Source of the DNA: Micropterix aruncella
Lineage: Eukaryota > Arthropoda > Insecta > Lepidoptera > Micropterigidae
Reading direction: 5' to 3'
DNA: 64,000 bases
NCBI GenBank assembly: GCA_944548615.1
Contig: OX155955.1
Coordinates: 8,967,631 to 9,031,630 of the forward strand
Part shown: one piece after another, positions 37,161-47,700 of the stretch
Layout: every line of letters begins with the position of its first letter
Position numbering within the stretch: position 1 is the first letter of the stretch
Program-made: the position numbers and the translations under genes
Notes under the pieces: model-generated
What the model was told of the DNA's origin: nothing
The model's database searches: none
The model's input: the letters and a program-made list of their open reading frames with translations, nothing else

Positions 37161-37185
37161 AAATATTATTATTATTATTATTTAT

Positions 37186-37365
37186 TCATTGGTGGCGATT
37201 GGGGAGGGGGTCGCCTGTCAGTGCCGCTGGATCTCGTACTCCATTCACGATTCGCTTCCATTCTTGACGATTTTTCGCCACGTCTCGAGCATCCCTAGCC
37301 GATAATCGTTGTTTCTTAAGGTCGTCTTTGATGTTATTTAGCCAGGTTTTCTTCGGTGCCGATTG
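37186..37365 (-). pseudogene. RTE-type LINE, RT C-terminus remnant
   Basis: The minus strand reads APKKTWLNNIKDDLKKQRLS, ARDARDVAKNRQEWKRIV and DPAALTGDPLPNRHQ, then a stop. This is the common end of RTE/BovB-like polymerases (RPKxxWxDxIxxDLxxxxLxxxxAxDRxxWR). An (ATT)n tail follows on the plus strand at 37166-37182. Confidence 0.75.
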
Positions 37366-37394
37366 CTGAATTCTCTATTCTGTCGGACGGTCTA

Positions 37395-39010
37395 TATATT
37401 ATTTTTAGTTGACAGGACTTGCCGATACATCCAGATCAGATCTTGTAAAGCTAGTCATAAACAACGTTTTAGGTACAAATCGAGTCCATTTTTAAATTGA
37501 TTGACACAGCTTGCACTAATCACTTCAAAAGGTTGTTTATTCCATATATTTACCACTATTTCGCAGAATGTTCTTAGAGGATTAGATTTTAATTTTGCAT
37601 GGTTAAAGTATTTCAGTTTGGAAAGTTAAAGTATTTAATTAGAGTATAAGAAAGTTATGAACTTGTGTGAATATAGCATTCTTCAGAAAACTCTTAAGTT
37701 AGATAATACAGAAAAATATATTCGGTTAGAATAGTCAATTTTGAGTATTTTGATATTTCCTGAGACCTTTCTGAAATTATTAGTAATAAAAATGCTATAA
37801 TTTGCAACTCACTATGTGCCGGTGATGGCGTATATTTAAAATAGTTTGTAACTAACATAGTTAGAAGGTGACATCGTTATAAATTAAGATAATTTAATAC
37901 AAACGGAGATAGATTTTTCCATTTTGAAGTTAAGTCCGCCAGGCGCGGTCTTAACCCTCAGGCCCGATTGGCCGATATCGGCCACAACACGATTCAGCGT
38001 GACGGCCCCGTTTTAATTTAATTTTAATTTAATTTTTATTTTATTATGTTTTATTAGGTTAATATGTTTCATTTTAATTATGGGTACAGTGGTTTGGCTG
38101 TAATTAATGTTTTGGTGAGACAGTGTCAGACAGTGTCATGTTTTGGTGAGACAGTAAAAAATTTTTACTAAATTTTTTTGGGACTGCAACTTATTAATCG
38201 GCTTAGAGGCCAAGGCCTGAAGGTTTAAAGGAAAAAATAGCTATTATTAAATTTTCAAAGTAGTTGATTCAAAATGGTGTAGGTATGTTGTTTATTTAAA
38301 AAAAAACAGACACTTGGGAATTTCGTAAGTTTTGTTCTATATTTATGATGGGCCCGACTCCAGTCGGTGAATTCAATGGCAGCTCCGTTTGTATTTTATT
38401 TTATATTTCTAAGGACTAAGTATATTATTTTTAGTTGACATGCAACCTTGCTGATACATCCAGATCAGATCTTGTAAAGCTAGTCATAAACAATATTAAC
38501 AAGGTTTTAATTACAAATCGAGTCCATTTTTATCCATTCCATATATTTACCACTCTATTTGCAGAATGTTCTTAGAGGATTAGATTTTAATTTTGCATGG
38601 TTGAGTTTTTTGCTGTGACCTCAAAGATTTGTGTTGACATTGAATTTGTAAATATTTTATATGTCTAAACTAGGTATCCTTTTTGTCTTATCTGTTTGAG
38701 AGTAGTCAGTCCAAGTAATTCCAAGCGATCTTCATAATTTCTATTCTTCAGGCTCACTGGCATTTTGGTCGCCCTTTGCTGCTCTTTTCCAGGACATCTG
38801 CATCTTTACATAAATAGGGTGGGTTTACAGAGCAGATAGCCATACTCAAGAATAGACTTAGTCTCATATATGACTTAGAGATCTTTATGAACACTATAAA
38901 CAGATGTTGGAAAGCCTTCCTTATCAGATAGAGTAGAGTTGGTACTTTTAACAACTGTAACTATGTGTTTTTCCAATTTGAGATCATCACTAATTCTTAT
39001 TCAAAGATCT
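37395..39010 (-). pseudogene. CR1/jockey-like LINE remnant with internal duplication
   Basis: Minus-strand pieces: GIRISDDLKLEKHIVTVV near 38990, SILEYGYLL near 38855, EKSSKGRPKCQ/QQRATKMPVSLKNRNYEDRL near 38760 and LELLGLTTL near 38715. This is the order found in CR1-type RTs. The 3' part occurs twice (38430-38610 and 37405-37610) around a family-G MITE. Confidence 0.65.
37951..38228. mobile_element. family-G MITE, copy 3
   Basis: TTAACCCTCAGGCCCGATTG ... GGCCTGAAGGTTTAA with the GGCCGATATCGGCC palindrome. A short internal duplication of gacagtgtcatgttttggtg is specific to this copy. Confidence 0.8.
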
Positions 39011-39122
39011 TTTTGTTGCTTAGCTGCTTCTAATTGGGCATTTGCCAGAGAACATTGTGTGCTGGGGTTGCTTTTTGAAGCTCACTACACCCTTCTTGGT
39101 GTTCGTAAGCAACCAATCTTGC

Positions 39123-39293
39123 GTCAACGGTTAGATCTTCCGTTCACACTTAGATCTTCCGTCCACGCTTAGATCTATCTTCCATCCACACTTAGAACTA
39201 TCTTCCGTTCACCCTTAGATCTATCTTCTGTCCACGCTTAGATCTATCTTCCGTCCACGCTTAGATCTACTTTCCGTCCACGCATTGATCTAA
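39123..39293 (+). repeat. minisatellite, units like cttagatctatcttccgtccacg
   Basis: About seven units of 18-27 bp, each with ttagat and ttccgtccac-like words, lying just beyond the tna polyadenylation site. Confidence 0.85.
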
Positions 39294-39439
39294 TTACCCT
39301 TGCTCTTACCTATTATTGATATGAAGCACTACACATTTCCCGCTGTTTGAGGTAAGTGTGTATAACCTCTACAACGGATTTTCATTCTCATTGTCGATTT
39401 CAATGGACACACAACATAAAATAAAAGAAAAACGATTTT

Positions 39440-41390
39440 TCATATTTGTTACGTCTTGTATTTTATTATCATTAACATAAAAATGTAATGATTTTTTTTT
39501 CCATTTTCAATACAATAATTGTTTGTATCTATTTTTAGGTATATTTGTCATTTAGTAATATTGCTTCATTGCTAGTTCGTGATTCCAAAAATTATCTCTT
39601 CAATTTTCTTGGTGCTTAGTATAATTGTGTTATTAATGCGAGTATCATAAGACATCCATTCTATATGCATTTCTGACTTTTTATACATCGTAGGAACCTC
39701 GTTGGAATTTACGTTAAGAATTGGAAATACTATTGTACTTTTGGTCAGAGGTTCCGCAAGAAGGGAAAGTAAAGACTGGTCTTACACTGATATGACACTT
39801 TTTAAAATTGTCTCAAGTCGGACAGTCTCGGAACGCGTACTCCGCTCGTCGATGAGTTCTACGGTTGTCAAAATCGGGAGCGGCGCACCGGGAATGTTCG
39901 ACTTTAGATTCTGGCATTAATTGACTCAAAAACAAAAATGAAAAATTTCAATCGTTACGATATTCGATCGCATAATAATAAGTAATCCGCGTACGGACAC
40001 GATACGCGTAAAATCTAGATAAAAGGAGATTTTCGTCGAACGTCATTTATAATAATAATGCAATAACACTTTTTAATTATTTACCTAAGTAAACGTTTCA
40101 ACTACTAAATTGTCACTTTGTAATATTGTGTTTTTTGGTGAAGGGAGTTGAAGAAAAATTACTGTGCTTAGCACACGACTAATAATATTATTAAAATTCA
40201 ACCGAATACACCGAGAGATAACGAGCAAAAGGGTAGGGATGTGCAGTCAGCTTCGTTTCTAATTATTAGTTTATAATACTCGGTTAAAATACAACGATAT
40301 AAAAAATGCAAACGAGCGATCGAGATTCGGATCGGCGTTCGGAACGGGCTTTCGCCCGGATTCGCTAAATATTCAACTGTAACGTTTCAGCGGCGACAAA
40401 CAAGCGACCGGAGAACGTGGTAAAAATTTAATATATCGATTTTTTACAGACGTTAAAATTCCTACGGCGAGACGTCGCCGTCGGACGGCCCGATCGGCTT
40501 CGACGACGGGGCGTCGACGAACGATCGCACGCTAACAACGTGTAAAATTTTCATAAAAATCGGTTTACGCAACGTCCCGTACGAAAACTTTTCGTTTAAA
40601 AATTGATCCTCTTTTGTACGAAATTATTACGGCGACGCGCGCCAATTCACCGTCGGTCAGTCTAAAGTTCCATCCGCCGATTTGCACATCCCTATTGTGT
40701 ATAAATATTCGAACCGCCGCCGTCGACGGCGGTCTCCGACGGGTAAAATGTAAAACGTCACATTCCGCCTTTCGTACGATGCGATTTTAAATATGTACAT
40801 AGCGTATATTAAATTCTTCGACGCTATTCTAAACTGGCCATTTTAATAAGTATCCGCCGCGCCTCTCTCTCTAGAAATAATATATTCTTAACCGATTCGA
40901 ACTATTTACAAATAATACAATTTTTTAGCGTTTCTTAAATTACGCGACTCCGCAAAATAATACAACTGAGCTTTTGCACTTTTAGATTAGGGTAAATTTA
41001 CAACGGCGTCGGCTCCGTTTCGTTCGGTCCGATTCGAGACGGAGAGGAGACCGACGCGCGTCTCTAAGATTAATTTAAATATTAGCTTAACGCGTATAAA
41101 ATGCAAAGTGCAGTCGTCCGCGGCGCGGGGCGCGAGACGACTCCGTCGGCGCGGGGACCGGCGCCGGCGGCGCTAGGAGGTCGGTCGCCGGGCCGACGCC
41201 TCTCCTTCGCAGGAACTATGGGGCCGGGGGCCGGGGGCCGGGGCCGGGGGCCGGGGCCGGGGGGCCGGGGGGCCGGGCCGGGCGGGGGCGCGGCCGGGGC
41301 GGGGGGCGCTCACAGGAACAGCGCCAGGATGTCGTCGGCGTCGTCGTCGGCGGGCGCGGGCCGGCGGGCGGGCGCCGGCCGCGGGCTGCG
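39440..41390 (-). other. tna: 3' untranslated region of tna
   Basis: This is the region downstream of the TGA on the transcribed strand, about 1.95 kb, with no open frame of interest. It begins with a GC-extreme block (41.1-41.39 kb), then a CpG-bearing middle (about 40.2-41.05 kb) and an AT-rich end. The 3' limit rests on the only AATAAA found in this interval. Inferred from position. Confidence 0.6.
39462..39467 (-). terminator. polyadenylation signal AATAAA of tna
   Basis: The plus strand TTTATT here reads AATAAA on the minus strand. It is followed on that strand by a T/GT-rich stretch (ttttatgttgtgtgtcc around 39405-39420), as expected for a downstream element. Cleavage would fall near 39440-39450. 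Confidence 0.55.
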
Positions 41391-41741
41391 TCACTCGAAC
41401 AGCGAGAGGATGTCGTCGGCGCTGGGCGCGTCGCGCCGCGAGGCGCCGGAGGAGGAGGAGGAGGGGGGCGTGGCCAGCAGCTCGCCCAGCGCGCCGCCCG
41501 CCGGCTCCAGGTAGGAGAGCAGCTCGAGCGGGTCGACGGCGTTGTCGGGCAGCAGGTCGAGCGCGTCGTCGTCGCCGTCGATCACGGCCGCCGGGTCGAA
41601 GGACAGGTCGGAGGGGATGTCGTCGGCCAGCCGCTGCAGCGCCAGCTCGGGCGGCGCGGGCGGCACGGACGGCGGGCCCGTGCCCGAGCCGGGCGTGTGC
41701 GCCGAGCCGGGCGTGTGCGGCGTGTGGGGCGTGTGCGGCAT
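41391..41741 (-). CDS. tna: tna last coding exon, acidic activation region
   Basis: The acceptor ttgcag precedes ATG CCG. The exon encodes a run of HTP repeats, then [39 protein letters not shown] and, at the end, [10 protein letters not shown] before TGA (41393-41391). The order SDL(S/T)F(D/N)P...LDLLP...ELLSYL...DD(I/L)LSLFE is the same as in human ZMIZ1, so the C-terminus is complete apart from two family-terminal residues. Confidence 0.96.
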   Translation of the reverse strand: MPHTPHTPHTPGSAHTPGSGTGPPSVPPAPPELALQRLADDIPSDLSFDPAAVIDGDDDALDLLPDNAVDPLELLSYLEPAGGALGELLATPPSSSSSGASRRDAPSADDILSLFE

Positions 41742-44700
41742 CTGCAACCGAAGCGTTTACGTTACGACCCGCTCGACGATCTCCCGATGCGACTTCGTCC
41801 AATAGGCGATGTTGTCTTTTCATCGCTGCCATTCTAATTTTAATTATCGAACAGCCGTAACGCTCGGTTCGTACGAATTGCCAAATTTTTAGACGATTCT
41901 TTAATTGCAGAAGATTCATTAATGCATTCGATAAAGCGATACTTTCGATACCGTCGTGAGAAATTTGGAAATTAACGAGGACACTAAAGTCGCAGAGACG
42001 AAATGGAAACGAGGATTACCTGCTCGTTGAGACTCTTCTCCATGGCGTTGAGCGAATCGAGCGAGTTGACGCCGTCGCTGAGGTGCGAGAGGCCGCCGTT
42101 GTAGTCGGCGCCGCCGGCCGAGTTGCCCCCGCCGAAGTCGTAGCCCTGGCGGTGCGAGGACTGGCCGTAGGCGGAGGTCATCATGGAGCCGCTGGCGATG
42201 GTGTTCATGTCGGGCGGCAGGTAGGGCGACAGCGCCTGCGCCGTGTCCCAGTTGCTCATGGTGGGCAGCGTCATGGAGCCGGGCGACACCGCCTTGCCGC
42301 GCTTGCCGCCGCACGACTCGCCGCCGTCCTCCTCCTGCCGACGCAAACGGGAGCGGTGAGCGACGACCGCCAACGCGCACTTCCGCGCCGAAACGAACGA
42401 AAGGACTCACCTTGATGCCGACGGCGTTGAGGTTCTTCGCCGTTTTCCAGTTGGCGCCGCTGTCTATCGTCACTTCGTCTACGTCGGTGGTATTTAAGGT
42501 ATTTAATATTCCCCACATGTATTGATCTACTTCTAAGCCTTCTAATTGCGCGGGTTTACTGAAACGAAATAAATTCAAAATTAAGCGAGATCTGACGATG
42601 ATGCCGTCGCTCATCATTGTTTGAATTCTTTTTTCTGTGCATTATTTGTATGGATTTGACAGTTTTTCAGGATTATTCCTCTAGTTTTATGTCCGCATAA
42701 TAATCTGACAGTTGCTGTAATAATAGTTAATGTAACAACCGAATACATCTGACAGTTGCTGTTGGTGAGTTTGTCAACAAATAAATATAAGTCGGTGAGT
42801 TTGTCAACAAATAAATATAAGCTAGTGAGATTTACAACAAATAAATATAAGGCAAAGAGTATGTCAACCGATAAATAAAAGTCAGTGAGTTTGTCGACAA
42901 ATAAATATGTCAGTGTTGCAATAAAAATCATGGAATAATTATTAAATTTTAAATAAATAAAAACATATTGCATAAAAGTTTCAGCTTTAAAACAACTTGG
43001 CACTCAATTAAAAATAAAATAAAAAATTTAAAGCGACTTAAAAAAGAATATATACTTCATTATAACGATCTTTAGGATAATGCCAAATAAAAGTTGTTTC
43101 TAACTATATGCCAGTTGCTTATTTTTTTTTAATTTTGAAGGCACCCCAACGGATGTTAAAACCGTTTTTAAAACCTGCTATGTGCAGTGCCGAGTGAACT
43201 CGTAAAAAAAGTGCGAGTAAAAATTTACCATAATTAATTTTTGCCCGAGGTATTCTTTAGCCTATCATTTTATTGGCTTTACGAGTGAAACGGTTGCAGG
43301 AAGTTATTGATCAAAAAGAAATAAAGAGTGCTTACTTGCAAACAGGACACCGCCACGACCCCCGTTCGCAATTTAATTGCAGGTAGGATTCGAGGTCGAA
43401 GCACTGTATGTGTTTGCAGTCGTGCCCCCGCGCCGGCAGTGTTATCCTCTTGAAGGTGATGGGGCATTTTAAAGACACTTTCAACGCCGTTTGCTCCACG
43501 GAATCGCGCTCCCTCTCGTTAGGCATTGGTCCGTTAGCACCGTTGTTCGTCGTTGTTTGGCTAAAGTTTCTCTTAATTTTCGCGATACAATGATCGGCGG
43601 TTAATAATCTTTTCCTAAGTAGTCCTTGTAACACGCTTCTCACACTAGGTCGATGCACTAGTTGTAAAACAAATAGATGTGACTGAAAAATAAAGAAAAT
43701 AAACCTTGAGCTGGCATTAAAATCAGTGGGATCCCTGTAAACGAGAAAGGTATGCCGACAATACGGTTTTCATTGCTAATAGCATAGGTCAGGAGTACCC
43801 AAGCTTATCCAATTCGTGGCACCCTTAATATTGAAGGACCCCAAGCTTATCCGATTCGTGGCACCCTTAATATTGAAGGATTCGCTGATGGGTCCAATGG
43901 ACCCGGTCCTTCGTATTTTCCTTAATGACTTCTCAAGTTCGACGTTTGCAACCTTGTCGCTCTTAGTACCTTTCAAATGATAGTGTAGCACAGCAAATGA
44001 CGACCTTGGTCGTTAGCTAGCATGAGTCGGTGCTTATGGGTCTGAGGTGTGTGGATAATCTTTTTGTTGATAGTCACGTGTTGGATTATTCAATAGATGG
44101 TGTTGTTTGACCAGAGGAATCTTCGAGAGAGAGAAGTTTCTCCTAACATTATATTAGCCACGTCCACAGCAGCCGGTAGAATAAGTTCCTCAGCAATAGT
44201 AAGAGGATTATTGCACTTTGCTACTCCAGGCGCCACCTCGATGGCCTCACCATCAACGCATTGTTTGACACTGACTCTTGCTAAGTGGAAACATGTTATT
44301 ATTGGTGCAAACATTAAATTTTTCTGCTAAAATATTCACATAAGTTGTCGCCCATGTTGGAACGCAATTTCTTAAGAAACATGCTTGCCACCTCAACATA
44401 CGCGAGCACATTTAGAAAAAAATGTGCAAAAATTCAAAAAAATATATTTTTTAGAAAAGTAGTAATTATTATACTTACGCAACAGCAGGCCGATACGGTG
44501 ATTTGTATCGTATTTCGGCCCGGCTGACACACATCTTTCAGGTACAATGGCTTATGAGACGTTTTATTTTCGCCCCTATCTATAATTAACGGCGTCGCAT
44601 TCACCGACACCTGCACGCTAGCCGGCCAATTCGTGTTCATCTGACGGTCTTCGTGATGAAAACATTTCAACTGGAGCTCCAAATCGGATCTAAAAATCGA

Positions 44701-47700
44701 CAAATTCATCGTTAATCGCGCATAAAATATAATAAAGTTAAGAGTTATTAACGAAAAAGAGACAATAATCACCTCCACATGAGTGTCTGATGAACGGTCG
44801 GTTTTAATTGGAAAACGTGGTTACTAACAGCTAAGTTATGCTCTAGCCTAAAGGGCGGTAAAATTATACCATCTCTAACGGGGAATGTTAATCGGAGCTC
44901 GTCGTCTGAAACAAAATAAACGAGAATTAGATTTTTCATCGGTTTCAATACGACGACCGAGCGATGAGGAAGGTCTCGAGAGCCTTTTCTTTTCGACGTC
45001 TATTCGACATTAGGTCTTCTCTGCGAGTTTCAGAGAAGACCTATTCTCGAGCGCGAATAGACTTCGACATCCGAAAAGGAGGGGGGACAAATAGCGGAGA
45101 GACTCACTCTGCATAGGAAGCGGCGGCTTGAGCTCGTTAAAACTAGGTTTGACGTCGGAGTTGGGGCTGATGTAGGGCGGCGCGCTGCCGGCCGGCGTCA
45201 GCGGCGGCGTCGGGTTGCCCGGCACCGGGCTGTGCTGGTAGCTCATGCCGTTGCGCAGCTCCTGCTGGAACTGCGCGTTCTGCGCACTCGCGTACTGCGC
45301 CTGCGCCTGCGCTTGGGCCTGCGCCTGAGCCTGCGCCTGCGCCTGGGCCTGCGCTTGCGCCTGCGCCTGGTTCAGGTACTGCGGCTGCGCGGGCGCGCCC
45401 TGGTGGTGCTGCGCGAACTGGCCGCCGTTGAAGTACTGGCCCTGCGCGGCGTAGGGCGCGCCCTGGCGAGCGGCCGCCCGCATGCCGGCCGGCCCGAAGC
45501 CGCCCGACGGCCCCAGCGCCTGCTGCGGCGGGTACTGGCCCTGGAAGGCGGGCCGCGCGGCGCCGTAGCCCGCCGCGCCGTAGCCCGCGCCCGGCCCGAA
45601 GCCCTGGCCGGGCGCGCCCTGGACGCCCATGGCCGGCGCGCCGGGCGCCGCGTAGCCCTGCTGCCGCTTTTGGCCCAGGTGCGCGGCGGGCGCCGGGTAG
45701 GGCGCGAGGCGGCGCGGGTAGCCGCCCGCCGCGCCCATCTTGCCCATGCCGTTGGCCATCTGGCCGCCGCCCATCTGCGCGCCGAGGCCGGCGCCGACGC
45801 CCGCGCCCGCGCCGTTGCCGCCCATCTGGCCGAGCGCGCCCATGCCGCCCATGGCCGACATGGCGGGGTTGTGGCCGCGCTGCTGCGCGTATCCGTTCAT
45901 GTTCGCGTACTGCGGGTTGCCCATGCCCATGTTGCTCTGCATCTGCGGGGGAAGGAACGGCGTCAGCGATCGCTCCGAGCGGGAGCCGAAGGGCGCGGGG
46001 GCGGGGAAGCTCACCTGAGCGAAGGACTGGGAGTCCTGCATGGCGACCACGTTAGCCGAGGCGGCGGCGGCGGCGGCGGCCACCATGGCTCCGGAGGCGT
46101 TGGCGGCCGCCGCGTACTGCGCCGCGGGCTCCGCCGCGCCGTTCATGCCGCCCGCCCCGACAGACGACGCGCCCGCCGCGCCGCCCGCACCGCCGTATCC
46201 ATAGCCGCTGCAACAACGAACACCACTACGTTTTTATTAAACTTAAATATAACAGTCCATTCAACCAGCGTAAACCTTGCATTTTGTATCAGAATTACTT
46301 TACTTAAGTATCGTTTTCTAGTCATAGATACTATAGTAACGATATAGAAAATAGAACAAATAAATATTGCAAAAAAAAATATTCTAAACTTCTTGCAAAA
46401 TATTAGATATACAGTTTAAAAAAAACAAGTTTACAAGTCAGAACTCGGAATGGATGTGGGTATTTTTTTTAATTTAATAAAATTATCCAAAACAAATAGA
46501 TTTTGTAAAAAATGAAAGCATAAAAAATATTTTTTTACATTTTTTTTTTTTGCAAATCAGGTAAAGTATGATAAGAAACAGAAAGAACATTTGTATGGAT
46601 TTTATCACCCCGACTAGTACGTTCAGGGCGTTAAATAGGTTTGACAGGTGTAATGAAACAGAGTGCGTTTTTTGTAAAAAGAAATGTGAAATATAAATGC
46701 CTCAAGTTAATTATGAACTAAACTACGTTGATAAAATTTGCCCAGGTGACGTTTTGTTTCCTATGACTGGCAACACTAAACGGTCAAGGAATGATCCGTT
46801 TTGACAGATGGGGAACATCATAATAATGAAACAGAGCAATCGACTGGGTTTTTTTGTAAAAAAAAATAATGGTGAAATTGAATTACATGAAGATTTTGAA
46901 ATGAATACTTGATAAAAATCAATCTTGTGGCGGATAAATACAGTGAAAGCATTTAATTGTTGTCATATTTCGAACGATTTTGATGTTGCCATACTGCGTG
47001 ATTGGAGAATCGATAGAAAGTCTGGTGGGTTTAATAGGGTGGTCAATTATAAACTGATTTAAGACTTATTTACCTATTCACAAAGTCCTACCATTTTCGA
47101 TAAATTTTATTTTTTCTGTAAATTTGGGTTTTTACGAGTGACATGAGTTTAATTGAAATTAAGATCAATTTTCTACTTAAAACCAAATTTACAGAAAAAA
47201 TAAAAAAAATCGTAAATAGTAGGACTTTGTTTATAGGTAAATGTTTTAACCAGTTTATAATTGGTCTACCAGACTTTCTTCTGACGACCCCCTAATCGCT
47301 CAGTATATCTCTAGGAAGGTACTATCTTTGAAATGTCGAATATTCAACACTTTTCCAAACATTGTAATCGTTCAATCTCGTTTACGACAATGTGGGACCG
47401 GGTAGGCGGGCCGCAATGTCCCGGGCGATGGTAGACAATAACCGAAAATCAATATTGTAGTGTAAAAAGCGTCGACGGCTTCCCTTTTACCCCTCTCCCT
47501 TTGCGGAGCGAGGCTTTTTTCGAAAGCGTCACTAGCGGTGCAGTCCATGTGAACCGGCTGGGAACCGCGTTCCCGAGCTGAGCGAGACACCCGTATACAC
47601 GCGTCCCCTTCTCGCTTGCCCCCGCTACAATAAAAATACGCAAGGCACTCCGTAAACTATACGAAGATTCGGGGCGGTAGACGCATTCAGAATGTAAATA

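Noticed and set aside
41173..41919. 248-codon minus-strand open frame, Arg/Pro/Ala-rich
   Set aside because: It is out of frame with the conserved tna C-terminus (DLSFDP...DILSLFE) and arises from extreme GC content.
42614..43003. 129-codon minus-strand frame with repeated [10 protein letters not shown]
   Set aside because: It is a 30-bp minisatellite inside a tna intron; the spliced protein skips it and the flanking exons join in phase.
45232..46347. 371-codon plus-strand open frame
   Set aside because: It is the antisense shadow of the GC-rich tna exons; the minus strand has family-level conservation and correct splice phases.
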